The notes: generated by a model from the letters alone, not told the origin. Counted from the first letter of the stretch, positions 53,576-62,236 are shown. The stretch is DNA of 64,000 nucleotides from an uncultured Bacteroidia bacterium (GCA_902785575.1 CACZZF010000010.1:1-64000); one strand, 5' to 3'. A program made the numbers and translations.

Positions 53576-55504
53576 CAGCGGCTTGAAGGTTTTGGTCCCG
53601 ATCTCTTTGTAAGGGATGGGCTTGAGGCCAAAACTTGACAAAACCTCCGGATTGAGGTAATACTCAAGACTTTCCATCACGGGATCCTCTCCGATAGAGA
53701 TCCCGTGATTGTTTTTCATATAGTTCTGGCCCTTATCGTCATAGAACATCCTTCGGCATCCGACCATCAAGTTATTGATGATGATGTTACGGTTCAAGTT
53801 GGCATGGATGTCCTTCGCGAGATCAGGATAATGGTTCTGATAGAGTTCCCCGTTGATGTCAACATCCTCGAACAGTTTCTTCACCACCTCCGGACGGGTC
53901 AGGGCCTCGTCCCATAGCGCTTGCCCCCAAGGAGAGAAACTGATCCCGAAGTTGCAGTTGTAGAACACATTGTTATTCACCACATTATCCTTTCCTCCGT
54001 GGATCTGGACAGCTCCGAAATGGATAGCGCCCACATTATTGAATATATTCCCGTACACCAGCTGGCCGGAGATCATATCGTCGAACCTCACGCCGGCGGC
54101 CCCGTGGAGCGAGCCGCCCAGGATGTTCTCCCATAAATTGTAGCGAATGACGAGTCCCCTGAGGCTGTAGTCATAGAACACGTCTATTCCTCCTTGGTCA
54201 TCGCTCTCCTGGACGAGATCGTGGAAATAGTTGTATTCCACAAGCACCTCGCTCCCATCCAAACGCATCGCTGATGAAGGACACCTGCTGAAATCGCAAT
54301 GCCTGACTACAAGGCCGCAGCCGTCGAAAAAGACAGATGGCTCGTAGGTGTGCTGGAAAAGGGAAATGTTCTCCACAATCGTGTTATCGACCACGTAACC
54401 GGAAGGAGTGATGGTCTTCCTGTCACCTCCGTAGAGTTTCATTCCGCTATGCCCGAGCGTCCCGAAGTGGCAACCTGTCACCTGGACATCGCGGGATGAA
54501 GTGACGTGAAGGGCGTCCGATCCGAAACGGAAAGCCTTCACCCCTTCTATAGTAACTTCTTTTGAATCAGAAACTCCAACAGCGGAGCGCCTGCCTCCGA
54601 CAAAAGCCAGTCCCTTAATTGTGACATTCTCACAATCAGTTATTTCCATCATAAACTCAGAGCCGCAAACCGAGAGAGTGACCTCATCGCCCGGGGCATA
54701 TTCCTCCGGAGGATACCAATATAGCATCCCCTTTTCACGATCGATGTAGTACTCGCCTGGAGAGTCCAGACCGCAAAGAATATTCACGCCCTTGAACTTG
54801 AACGAGTCCTTATAGCCATAGATGTGCCAAGGCGCCTCAAGGGTAATGGTTTTCGTTCCAGGATTGATGGAAGCCACTTTCTGGTAATGATCCTTCCAGT
54901 CCCAGCGGAAGTAGCCATAAATCCAGGCATCTTTCTCATCCGCCCAAGAATCAATTATTTCATCCTTATATGTGAATATACCTTCTTTTCTAGTGATGTC
55001 ATCGACGACGGTCGGCCCTACAGCCTCGCTGGCGACCAAAAAACCTTCATCCGGATAAGCCGCTATCCTCTGCCTCTCCCCTTTCCAATACAGATCCGTA
55101 AGTTTTGCCTTTTCGCATGCGGCACCTAAGTCCTTTATGCCCAAGCCATAAAGACTCACTTGAAGCACCTTCTCCCTGGAAGACTCGGGCAACCGACCAA
55201 GGATATTCCTGTCTTTCAGAGCCTTGAATCCTTTGATAACCCGGTCGCCACGGATGACGGGCTCAGCTTCGGGATCCGCTTCTACCGTGATTTTACCTCC
55301 TTTGAGACCTTTGAAGACCAACGGTTCAGGAATGAAGTAATCCCCGTCAGAGAGTATAAGCCGGGCATCTCCCTTCTCTTCAGAAATGTTTTTGATGGCC
55401 TTCTCCAAGGTTTTTCCCTTCGGAGAGACATGGTAATCCTTTGCAGGTAAGACTATTGGTAAAAAAACTGCCAGTGAAACGGCGAGAATTAGATGGAGTC
55501 GCAT
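53570..55504 (-). CDS. Secreted right-handed beta-helix protein (GH141/lyase-like)
   Basis: About 644 residues from the ATG at 55504 (a TTG further out lies in the promoter). The signal peptide (1-20) is followed by an N-terminal domain starting DYHVSPKGKTLEKAI, the usual front of parallel beta-helix CAZymes, then many helix coils (VEYNYFHDL, NVVNNNVFYN). Family by eye is GH141-like or a polysaccharide lyase; the catalytic pair is not certain. Its 3' end overlaps the reductase end by 6 bp. Confidence 0.75.
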   Translation of the reverse strand: MRLHLILAVSLAVFLPIVLPAKDYHVSPKGKTLEKAIKNISEEKGDARLILSDGDYFIPEPLVFKGLKGGKITVEADPEAEPVIRGDRVIKGFKALKDRNILGRLPESSREKVLQVSLYGLGIKDLGAACEKAKLTDLYWKGERQRIAAYPDEGFLVASEAVGPTVVDDITRKEGIFTYKDEIIDSWADEKDAWIYGYFRWDWKDHYQKVASINPGTKTITLEAPWHIYGYKDSFKFKGVNILCGLDSPGEYYIDREKGMLYWYPPEEYAPGDEVTLSVCGSEFMMEITDCENVTIKGLAFVGGRRSAVGVSDSKEVTIEGVKAFRFGSDALHVTSSRDVQVTGCHFGTLGHSGMKLYGGDRKTITPSGYVVDNTIVENISLFQHTYEPSVFFDGCGLVVRHCDFSRCPSSAMRLDGSEVLVEYNYFHDLVQESDDQGGIDVFYDYSLRGLVIRYNLWENILGGSLHGAAGVRFDDMISGQLVYGNIFNNVGAIHFGAVQIHGGKDNVVNNNVFYNCNFGISFSPWGQALWDEALTRPEVVKKLFEDVDINGELYQNHYPDLAKDIHANLNRNIIINNLMVGCRRMFYDDKGQNYMKNNHGISIGEDPVMESLEYYLNPEVLSSFGLKPIPYKEIGTKTFKPLL

Positions 55505-55507
55505 ATT

Positions 55508-55515
55508 CAAATATA
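55508..55515 (-). promoter_or_regulatory. -7 box TATATTTG abutting the beta-helix gene start
   Basis: Perfect box only 3 bp before the ATG at 55504, so the transcript is probably leaderless. Confidence 0.5.
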
Positions 55516-55557
55516 GCAAAAATCCGCCTTGATATTTTCAGATTTCAGGATTATTCG

Positions 55558-55565
55558 TATATTTG
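55558..55565 (+). promoter_or_regulatory. -7 box TATATTTG for tRNA-Ser
   Basis: Perfect box 24 bp upstream of the mature tRNA 5' end, followed by CAGTCCG. Divergent from the beta-helix gene promoter. Confidence 0.55.
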
Positions 55566-55589
55566 CAGTCCGCAATCAGCGAAAACATT

Positions 55590-55677
55590 GGAGAGATGCT
55601 CGAGTGGCTGAAGAGGCACGCCTGGAAAGCGTGTGTACCCCAAAAGGGTATCGCGAGTTCGAATCTCGCTCTCTCCG
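55590..55677 (+). tRNA. tRNA-Ser (GGA anticodon)
   Basis: The full cloverleaf is visible. Acceptor GGAGAGA (55590-55596) pairs with TCTCTCC (55670-55676). Anticodon stem CACGC/GCGTG holds loop CTGGAAA with GGA at 55624-55626. The long class II variable arm has TACCC/GGGTA, and the T arm GCGAG/CTCGC has loop TTCGAAT. Discriminator G at 55677; CCA is not encoded. The 3' end doubles as the attachment site of the integrative element that follows. Confidence 0.97.
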
Positions 55678-55679
55678 CA
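55666..55679 (+). other. attL core (tRNA-Ser 3' end)
   Basis: TCGCTCTCTCCGCA, identical to 62726-62739. It lies in the T-stem/acceptor end of the tRNA, so integration rebuilt the gene. Confidence 0.85.
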
Positions 55680-55690
55680 AAAATCTTTTT

Positions 55691-55723
55691 AAAACCCCTT
55701 CCAGTATACCTGAAAGGGGTTTT
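55691..55723 (+). terminator. Element-encoded terminator after tRNA-Ser
   Basis: AAAACCCCTT (55691-55700) pairs with AAGGGGTTTT (55714-55723), followed by more T. A nearly equivalent hairpin lies past attR, so the element supplies its own tRNA terminator after displacing the native one. Confidence 0.85.
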
Positions 55724-55761
55724 TCTTAAAAAACAATCTCAATAATAAGCCCAAAAACAAC

Positions 55762-55769
55762 TATATTTG
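55762..55769 (+). promoter_or_regulatory. -7 box TATATTTG for the integrase
   Basis: Perfect box about 81 bp upstream of the integrase ATG. The arm-type repeats follow directly, so integrase could repress its own promoter by occupying them. Confidence 0.45.
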
Positions 55770-55774
55770 AGCTG

Positions 55775-55807
55775 TTATTTGCGACTAAGGTTTTGGAAGT
55801 GCGACTA
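55775..55807 (+). other. Left arm-type repeats
   Basis: TTATTTGCGACTA (55775-55787) and a second GCGACTA (55801-55807). The same 13-mer recurs near attR at 62674-62686 in the same orientation. Position inside both ends fits integrase arm-binding sites. Confidence 0.6.
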
Positions 55808-55850
55808 AAATAGCTTACATTAGCTGGCGGAACAACACAGTCTCACTTCT

Positions 55851-57293
55851 ATGGTGCAACGGCAAACTTTTGACATTTCATTTTACTGCCGCCAGTCCAA
55901 GGCAGGGAAAAATGGGCTAGCTCCTGTCGAACTTTCCATAATTATCAATGGAGAACGGCACTATCATACGCTCCAAAGGAAGGAATACCCCGCTGAATTC
56001 AAAACGGCAATGGCTTCCAAGAAAACGAACCCCATAAAGTCATACTGCGAAAACCAGAGGACGCTGATAAACGACTACGTGCAGCAAATGGCATTCGCTG
56101 GCGTGGAATGCACGGCAGGAAACCTGCGTGAATGCCTGAAGCGAGGGTACGTATCAATGCAGTATTCGCTGGGAGACTTATGGAGGGACTTACTGGACAA
56201 CGAGCGTGCAAAATTGACTACCGGAGACATTGGTGAGCAGACGTACAAGAAATACGTTCTTGCACATAGGGCTTTCAATGCTGCCAACAATTTCACGGAC
56301 GAGACACCTGCCGCAAGCGTGGACATTCAGCATATCCACAGATTGCAGTTCTACCTTCGGGACAAAGGACTGTTGCAGCCCACAATTTATAACTACCACG
56401 CCCGTACCCAATCTGCATTCACGCTGGCGTTCAACAGAGGAAAAATCAAGGCAAACCCCTATGCCGGATACACGATTGCCAAGGGTAAGAAGAAGCCAAT
56501 AGTATGGCTGACAGAGGACGAATTGGCGACGATAGAGAGCAAGGACTTCGGCGTGGAGCGGTTGGACAAGGTGAGGGACTTGTTCCTATTTCAATGTTAT
56601 TCCGGCTTGTCCTATGCCGATATGGCGCTCCTTCAACGGGAGGACTACAAACTGGACGACGCTACTCAGCAACTATACGTTGAGAAGCAGCGCAAGAAGA
56701 CAGGAGAAACCTTTTTCTCCATTCTGCTTCCCGGAGCCAAGGCGATATTGGAAAAGTACGATTTCCAACTGCCCGTCCTTACCAACCAGCGATATAACGC
56801 CTACTTGAAAGAAATTCAAGACGTTTGTGGCATTGACAAAGTGTTGCACAGCCATTTGGGGCGTACCACCTATGTTTGCTACCTGAACAACAACAACGTA
56901 CCCACAGACGAGATTGCTGCTCTTGTCGGGCATTCTTCTTCCAAAACCACTATCAGGTACTATGCCGCTATGGACAGGAGCACTGTATTGAAGCAGGTTG
57001 CTGCCGCCGTTGGACTTAAACCTGACATTCAGCAGGAGAGCAAGGTTGCTCAATTGCAACCCGCACTTGTTCCTACGCAGAACAACCAAGCCACTTCTAT
57101 GGCAGCCTTTCCGGGAAATGCCGATAACGCTATCAATACATACTTGGACAGAACTGCATTCCGTAAGAATGAGCGCGCGCCAAAGACTGCAACGATTATT
57201 GAATACGAGGACAGGATTATCAACCAGCTATTGACGCTAAAAAAGACAACGAGAATCAAGACGCATATCGGGCGGCGTATAACAAATGTGTAA
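55851..57293 (+). CDS. IntDOT-like tyrosine recombinase with frameshift site
   Basis: The 480-residue protein has an arm-binding N-terminus, SAM-like core-binding domain (about 100-205) and catalytic domain. The first catalytic Arg position reads GLSYAD with Ser254, as in the Bacteroides CTnDOT-type integrases. Then come a Lys near 283, H335-x2-R338 in HSHLGRTTY, H361 and Tyr370/371 in GHSSSKTTIRYYA. At codons 463-465 the heptamer A-AAA-AAG (57239-57245) allows a -1 shift into a 73-codon extension to 57466. In frame 0 the tail ends after only 15 more residues. Confidence 0.9.
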   Translation: MVQRQTFDISFYCRQSKAGKNGLAPVELSIIINGERHYHTLQRKEYPAEFKTAMASKKTNPIKSYCENQRTLINDYVQQMAFAGVECTAGNLRECLKRGYVSMQYSLGDLWRDLLDNERAKLTTGDIGEQTYKKYVLAHRAFNAANNFTDETPAASVDIQHIHRLQFYLRDKGLLQPTIYNYHARTQSAFTLAFNRGKIKANPYAGYTIAKGKKKPIVWLTEDELATIESKDFGVERLDKVRDLFLFQCYSGLSYADMALLQREDYKLDDATQQLYVEKQRKKTGETFFSILLPGAKAILEKYDFQLPVLTNQRYNAYLKEIQDVCGIDKVLHSHLGRTTYVCYLNNNNVPTDEIAALVGHSSSKTTIRYYAAMDRSTVLKQVAAAVGLKPDIQQESKVAQLQPALVPTQNNQATSMAAFPGNADNAINTYLDRTAFRKNERAPKTATIIEYEDRIINQLLTLKKTTRIKTHIGRRITNV

Positions 57294-57466
57294 GCAGTAT
57301 CCTCACCAGGGCTCAATACCACCAGAAAAAAGAGAGGGACTGCCGAAATAGAAAAGACGACGAAACGCTACGCAAAGTTCAAGTTCTCCACAAGAGCGCC
57401 ATAAGATTACTTCAACGACTGCTGTCTCTTGATAAGGTGCTTTTTGACGAGATTACAGGACAGTAG
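57239..57466 (+). other. -1 frameshift heptamer and frame-shifted integrase extension
   Basis: AAAAAAG at 57239-57245 is the classical -1 slippery sequence, positioned A-AAA-AAG in the integrase frame. The -1 frame then runs 73 codons, starting DNENQDAYRAAYNK and ending DKVLFDEITGQ, to a TAG at 57464-57466. The extension has a coiled-coil pattern and reads like real protein. Either programmed frameshifting yields two integrase forms or the gene has suffered a single-base deletion. Confidence 0.6.
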
Positions 57467-57512
57467 CAAACGATGATCCGTGATCCAGCTGGGGCTGGTT
57501 CACGGATCATCG

Positions 57513-59216
57513 TCAATACTCCTCCACAGATAGGGAAGGAACGATACCAACCTCCCGGTAGCGATTCCGAAGGATTTCTAATAGGTGCTCCTGTTGAGGC
57601 TTATTGATTGTTCCCGCATTGTCAATTACGGCAAGGCAGTCGTGGATTCCTATTACGGGAATCCGCTCACAAAATGCGTCGGCAAGCGAGCGGGTGAATA
57701 CCACCGATTCAAACCTCATAAGCAGGTGCGGCAGTTGAACCATATCCTTCCCGGCACTGGAAACTTTGTTGTGCCTCTCGCATTCCTCGTGTAGTTTTCG
57801 CTTGGTAGCATTCACCACCTTCATGACAGACGGGTAGCACTCCTTGAACATATCCACCCACTCCTTTCTGTCCAGATACACATACTCCCGATTTTGAAAG
57901 TCATAGAAACCCGTTCGGGTAGCATACGAGTAGAATACGTACTGAAACATATACTCCTTTATCTGGTTCCGGGTATAGTCCGGGAAACGTCGCTGGATAT
58001 CGTCCCATATTCGTCCACGGCTGCTTGCGCTGATATATCGGAGTACGTCCGTAGGGAGTTTCTTGACGAAATCTATATCCGTTTGAATTATATCATTTTC
58101 TTTCAAATACTTACATAAACTTTCCTTAACATTATGGTATAGAGAAAAGTTGTCTATAAGAGAGAGGAAATGGGATACCTTGAAGAATAAAGAGGTATTA
58201 GGGAGCCCAGTGAAATCTGTATCTATACCAATAGAACCACCAGTATAGAAGTAGTCCAGAATGAAATAATTAAAGAGTAAAGGGTGAGAGTTATGAGCGT
58301 CTATTCCATATTGAATATTCGTATATTTTTTGAGTTTTTTGGGGAGAGACGTGCCAATATGGTAAAATCTTCCTATCGGTATCCTATCCTCGTTCCTGCC
58401 CATAGAAACGATATTCTTCTCCGCCGGCAGATACCCACTCTCCAAATTCACCTTGTCAATGAATGCCTGATAGTGAAGATAAGTATGGGGAGATTTAAAA
58501 TTCTCCGGTGTTCCCATATAACGCTCCAACCCTGTAGCGTCCGTGAATGATAGCAATGACACATTCTTCCTGTACTGCTCCAAGAATGGGCTTTTTTTCG
58601 GCTGATCGCCGAGTATCCGCTGGACATATCCCGATACTCGCTCCTCGTTCCTGTAATACTGCGCCATGAGCGCATTTACTTTCAATTTGTATGGCAGGAC
58701 GGACGCAGCGTAGCGGTATGCTCCACAGGAGAACCAATCCGGGTGCGGAATCGTCATAGGACTACCCTCCCCACTAATAACGTCCATTCTGGACAGGGTG
58801 GTAATCATATATGGGTAGCCCTCGTCAAAGACTTGCGAAAGGACTTGTTTGTTCAGGACGAACCAGCCACCCTTGGACGACTGATAGCGCCGATATATCA
58901 TATCAATCAGCGCCCGGAAATGGAATTCCGTCTTATCCCGGTTCGGCTTATGGGAAAGTTTGAATTTTGGCTCCCTGCCGTCGTATTCGCTCCGCTGTCT
59001 CAACGGCTGTCGCTCCGGCAGAACTTCAACGGGTTTCGGTGCCGGGACATTTCCCATTGTGAAGCCGTTGAGAAAAGCCCTATCGCTCCATTCCTCCGTT
59101 TGCCGCCATTCGTGGTATGGATTCATTACATAATCCATATAGTCCTCCACGATTCTGGCAAGCATATCGTCCGGGACGCAGTATAGCAGTGTCGGTTTTG
59201 TCTCTTTCTTGCGCAT
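57513..59216 (-). CDS. Putative divergent family-A-like polymerase on the element
   Basis: About 567 residues from the ATG at 59216. The protein seems to hold the three palm/finger motifs of Pol I and T7-type polymerases. Motif A is YGIDAHNSHPLLF (Asp near 306). Motif B is RNQIKEYMF (Arg, Lys four later, Phe four after that; near 416-424). LPHLLMRFES comes before motif C, GIHDCLAV (His-Asp near 525-526). No 3'-5' exonuclease domain is seen. I recall similar D-x2-NS-x-P...IHDS proteins only as uncharacterised mobile-element genes. It may copy the element or act as RNA polymerase; either needs proof. Confidence 0.6.
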   Translation of the reverse strand: MRKKETKPTLLYCVPDDMLARIVEDYMDYVMNPYHEWRQTEEWSDRAFLNGFTMGNVPAPKPVEVLPERQPLRQRSEYDGREPKFKLSHKPNRDKTEFHFRALIDMIYRRYQSSKGGWFVLNKQVLSQVFDEGYPYMITTLSRMDVISGEGSPMTIPHPDWFSCGAYRYAASVLPYKLKVNALMAQYYRNEERVSGYVQRILGDQPKKSPFLEQYRKNVSLLSFTDATGLERYMGTPENFKSPHTYLHYQAFIDKVNLESGYLPAEKNIVSMGRNEDRIPIGRFYHIGTSLPKKLKKYTNIQYGIDAHNSHPLLFNYFILDYFYTGGSIGIDTDFTGLPNTSLFFKVSHFLSLIDNFSLYHNVKESLCKYLKENDIIQTDIDFVKKLPTDVLRYISASSRGRIWDDIQRRFPDYTRNQIKEYMFQYVFYSYATRTGFYDFQNREYVYLDRKEWVDMFKECYPSVMKVVNATKRKLHEECERHNKVSSAGKDMVQLPHLLMRFESVVFTRSLADAFCERIPVIGIHDCLAVIDNAGTINKPQQEHLLEILRNRYREVGIVPSLSVEEY

Positions 59217-59560
59217 ATAGTCATTTTTCAACCCGAAAGTTAGCGATTTTTATCCAGTTTCTCCGCCTCTCCGAATAGAGTTATTATTGAAGAAATCCCC
59301 CCTTGCCAAAAAACCGATTCCCGCCAGTGTAATCTACAAAAAAAACGGGCATAGGGGTAGGTATAGTTGATTTTTTGTACCACCCTTCTGTGCGTGAATT
59401 GTCCGATATTTTTTGCATTTTTCAACAATCAATTCCCTCCGAAGAGGCAAGTTTTCCCCACGACAAACAGCCCGGCACGGGAATTATCTTTCCAGAAATA
59501 AATATTGGATTCCAACTATACTTTCCATACCTACCAAGTATTTATTGATAAAAACGAAAT
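59217..59560. other. 344-bp divergent intergenic region in the element
   Basis: Lies between the polymerase-like gene and the small NUMOD-like gene, which point away from each other, so it must hold both promoters. I cannot find an exact TAnnTTTG box. AT-rich tracts and runs of A and T make it a possible replication start for the polymerase, but no iterons are visible. Confidence 0.35.
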
Positions 59561-59773
59561 ATGGAGAGCAAGAACTATAAACCTTTCAAACAGTATAGAG
59601 AAATGGACGACGAGCAAAAGCGTAAAATCAGCGACAACCCAAACCTTCACCGCCCGAAGCCGGATTCTGTCAAGAGGAAAATCAGCCAGACTATGAGAGG
59701 ACGCTGGGCTGCAACCCCTAGCCGAAATAACGCTGACGCAGGAGGGACGACGATACAAGATATAATGTTATAG
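59561..59773 (+). CDS. Small NUMOD-like DNA-binding protein
   Basis: A 70-residue basic protein. The segment KPDSVKRKISQTMRGRW resembles NUMOD3-type modules that bind DNA in homing nucleases and mobile-element proteins. No nuclease domain is attached. It may be a directionality or copy-control factor for the element, or a remnant of a longer gene. Confidence 0.5.
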   Translation: MESKNYKPFKQYREMDDEQKRKISDNPNLHRPKPDSVKRKISQTMRGRWAATPSRNNADAGGTTIQDIML

Positions 59774-59799
59774 TCGTTTCTTGCCGAAGGATCACAACA

Positions 59800-59866
59800 A
59801 CGTGCTAATTTTTAAAATCGGCAATGCTGGCTCATTTTAAAAATTGGCAATACCTTCATGATCAAA
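59800..59866. repeat. Short direct repeat near the end of the NUMOD-like gene
   Basis: TTTTAAAATCGGCAAT and TTTTAAAAATTGGCAAT occur about 26 bp apart in the gap after the small gene. They may be protein binding sites or a relic of a small repeat. Confidence 0.4.
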
Positions 59867-59910
59867 ACGACAAAGGTTTCGGCAATCTCACATCAGACAT
59901 AAGAAAAGCA

Positions 59911-59944
59911 AGAGCGCCCCTGCTGATTACTGCTTGGGCGCTCT
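59911..59944 (-). terminator. Terminator of the secreted cargo gene
   Basis: Perfect stem AGAGCGCCC (59911-59919)/GGGCGCTCT (59936-59944), just past the minus-strand gene ending at 59967, followed on that strand by a T-rich stretch. Confidence 0.8.
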
Positions 59945-59966
59945 CGTAAAAAAGTATGTCTCTATG

Positions 59967-60728
59967 TTAGAAATTAACCTTCAAGGATAAACCTGCCGTA
60001 GGCTGATAGCCAGATACACTTGTCTGCGTACTCGCAAGATAAGGCACAACTTTTACGTCAAAAGCCGCCCTTTGAGAACGGATATCCTGCTGGTACATAT
60101 TCTTTACCTTAGCAACATGTACAGCATCACAAATACTCCAAATATCCAAAACAACCTTTCCAATAATAGCACCTACCGCCAATAAAGAGGCGCCACCTCC
60201 TCCTTCTATCTCACCAGTCGTCTCATTCTCATAAGTGCTTAACGTTGCCACAGAACCATAGAATAATGCAGATAATCCTAAATCAGCGGCGAAGATACCT
60301 AACCCTCTTCCCCATTCACCTGCGACGCCTTGTCCCAATCCGGGAATAAAAAATGAAGCTACTCCTGCCCAACCGGGACTATATGCATCACCAGCCTCAT
60401 GGATATAATAATGTGTATCGTAAAGATTTTTATAATCCCGATATCTCATCCCCTCATATACATCACCAAGAGCACCCGAACGACTATTCACTTCGTCAAA
60501 GATATCCTTCTCTCCATTCTCATACCTAATGATAAGAATATCGCTCTTATTTACCGTGAAAGTAGGACCATCAAGGTTGCTGAATTTTTTGTACTTAACC
60601 TCTTTTGGTGATACTTCAATGATTTTTGCCTCGACATCATCACCATTCTTCATAGTAATCAAGTCTTGCGCTTGCACAGATACAAGGCTCCCCATGAGAG
60701 CCGCAAATACAAAAAACAATTTTTTCAT
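59967..60728 (-). CDS. Secreted cargo protein of unknown function
   Basis: The 253-residue protein has a signal peptide (1-20), then a small beta domain (DLITMKNGDDVEAKIIEVSPKEVKYKKF style) widespread in Bacteroidetes secreted proteins, and a C-terminal part with glycine-rich hydrophobic segments (about 125-205) that look membrane-associated. It is the only clear non-mobility gene of the element and might change the host surface. Confidence 0.65.
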   Translation of the reverse strand: MKKLFFVFAALMGSLVSVQAQDLITMKNGDDVEAKIIEVSPKEVKYKKFSNLDGPTFTVNKSDILIIRYENGEKDIFDEVNSRSGALGDVYEGMRYRDYKNLYDTHYYIHEAGDAYSPGWAGVASFFIPGLGQGVAGEWGRGLGIFAADLGLSALFYGSVATLSTYENETTGEIEGGGGASLLAVGAIIGKVVLDIWSICDAVHVAKVKNMYQQDIRSQRAAFDVKVVPYLASTQTSVSGYQPTAGLSLKVNF

Positions 60729-60748
60729 TTGAGTGAATTTCTTTTGTA

Positions 60749-60756
60749 CAAATATA
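60749..60756 (-). promoter_or_regulatory. -7 box TATATTTG for the cargo gene
   Basis: Perfect box 20 bp before the ATG at 60728. The cargo gene therefore has its own promoter and terminator, a self-contained cassette. Confidence 0.5.
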
Positions 60757-60786
60757 GCATTTTCTACCGATGAATCCGACTCTTGC

Positions 60787-61383
60787 TTAAAAACATAAAT
60801 TGTCGTACACCTCTCCTAGTTCCTGCTGACGAAGTCCGATATAACGACGAGTAATTGCCGGAGAACTATGATTCATTATCTCGCTCAATTTCAACAGAGC
60901 GAGTTCACCACGTCCAGCGACATTCTCGTTCTCGTATATTTTCCTTGCCCACGTCTTTCGGAGAGAATGCGTGGAAAGGTTATTTACTTTCACCTGGTAG
61001 CGAACCCGTATCTCCTTCAACGCCCTATTCACCCTCTGGATACTGATTACGCCGCCATAGCGATTAAGGAAGCAGGGCTGGTTATCGTCCTGGATTTTCA
61101 ATGCTTCGTGGCAGTCCCGTATATGGGCTTGGAAACCGGGATTGATACGTATCTCTCGACGCTTACCCGTTTTCTTTTCGTTGAGCACGAAGGTTCCGGA
61201 CTCAGATAGCACCTGACTCCACGAAACACCTAAAATATCCCCAATTCTTAACCCTGCGAAACAACCCAAGCCAATCAGCAAGGACATTCGGTAATTGCCG
61301 TCCCGGTAAAGCCGACGCACCAGTGTCATTGCAGTATCCCAAGGAATGTAGTCAGCGGTAGTATAAGAGTGTTTTGCGCTCAT
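60787..61383 (-). CDS. Catalytic-domain-only tyrosine recombinase
   Basis: The 198-residue protein has canonical residues: Arg46 in AGLRIGD, Lys near 71-74, H139-x2-R142 in THSLRKTW, H172 and Tyr181 in RRYIG. The N-terminal core-binding domain is missing and the ORF begins in the catalytic domain. It could be an invertase, an excision partner of the main integrase, or act through a host partner. It is the second recombinase in 7 kb. Confidence 0.85.
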   Translation of the reverse strand: MSAKHSYTTADYIPWDTAMTLVRRLYRDGNYRMSLLIGLGCFAGLRIGDILGVSWSQVLSESGTFVLNEKKTGKRREIRINPGFQAHIRDCHEALKIQDDNQPCFLNRYGGVISIQRVNRALKEIRVRYQVKVNNLSTHSLRKTWARKIYENENVAGRGELALLKLSEIMNHSSPAITRRYIGLRQQELGEVYDNLCF

Positions 61384-61536
61384 TTTTGTCGTTATTTGGT
61401 GTTAGTGAAACAAATTTTATATCGTCTCAATGTAAATCGTTGGTATTCAATCTTCGTTTCTCTTTTCATAGCAGTGAACCCCTGTCCCGGAGGAATATGT
61501 AGCGGCGCGATCGCCGCTACATTTTCTGCCGTACGC

Positions 61537-61881
61537 CTACGAGAGAACCGCTATCAGGTTCTCCCACCGGAAGGAGCGGAAGCCGCCCTTCTCTGCGCAC
61601 CAGAAACAAGTGCAGCCGTGATACTCGGGGCTGATTCCACGCCCGTTGATATGCTTGCCGCACAGGGCAGGATTCAGCGTGCCGTATGCCTCCCTTACGG
61701 AGCCGTCTTTTTTACGAAATACGAAATGGCATATACCTTCTCGCATTTGGCGTTTTGCCTCCTCAATGAGCAGCGCTTTACTCATTCCCATAAGGGAGGA
61801 GCCAGTTCTGCGAGAGATACGGGTGATATGGGCAGCGACGAGGGCGCTGTTGGTAGCAGTAGTGATAATGGTGGTGTTCAT
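61537..61881 (-). CDS. Small phage-type SH3-fold (WYL_2-like) protein
   Basis: About 114 residues from the ATG at 61881. HFVFRKKDGSVREAYGTL is the signature of small SH3-beta-barrel WYL_2-type proteins common in phages and islands. A cysteine pair (CTCFWC) near the end may bind metal. Role unknown, perhaps nucleic-acid binding. Downstream of the 88-residue gene, likely the same mRNA. Confidence 0.6.
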   Translation of the reverse strand: MNTTIITTATNSALVAAHITRISRRTGSSLMGMSKALLIEEAKRQMREGICHFVFRKKDGSVREAYGTLNPALCGKHINGRGISPEYHGCTCFWCAEKGGFRSFRWENLIAVLS

Positions 61882-61948
61882 AATGCAAATGGTTGATATA
61901 AATGTAATATTAGAAGTTCGATTCTTGACAGATTCGCAAACCAGCGTT

Positions 61949-62215
61949 TCAGTCTCCGTAGTAGCGTCCGGGAACGCCGTAGTAATCGGAAGGTATGAAA
62001 GAACATGGCGTCCAGCGTATAGGGTTCTTCGTCCGCTCGTCAATTCCGTCAAGGTATTCGTTCGCCTCAGCAAGCGAGCGGAAATAGTTCCCGGAGAAGT
62101 GGTAGCCGTCCTTGCCATAATTGTGGAGATAGAGGGCAGCGCCGTACTTATTCACTTCAATTTGCCATTTTGCTCCGTTGAGGGTTGTGCGGTTGTATGT
62201 TTTTGTCTCGTTCAT
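61949..62215 (-). CDS. Small phage-like unknown protein
   Basis: An 88-residue protein rich in Tyr and Gly with a C-terminal RYYGD. No known domain. The ATG has AAGGA upstream, and a good promoter is present. Heads the minus-strand pair of small genes. Confidence 0.55.
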   Translation of the reverse strand: MNETKTYNRTTLNGAKWQIEVNKYGAALYLHNYGKDGYHFSGNYFRSLAEANEYLDGIDERTKNPIRWTPCSFIPSDYYGVPGRYYGD

Positions 62216-62236
62216 TGCTGATCCTTATTTCAATAG

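Noticed and set aside
55851..57293. Ser254 in place of the first catalytic Arg taken as an inactive integrase
   Set aside because: CTnDOT-type Bacteroides integrases also have Ser at this position and are active.
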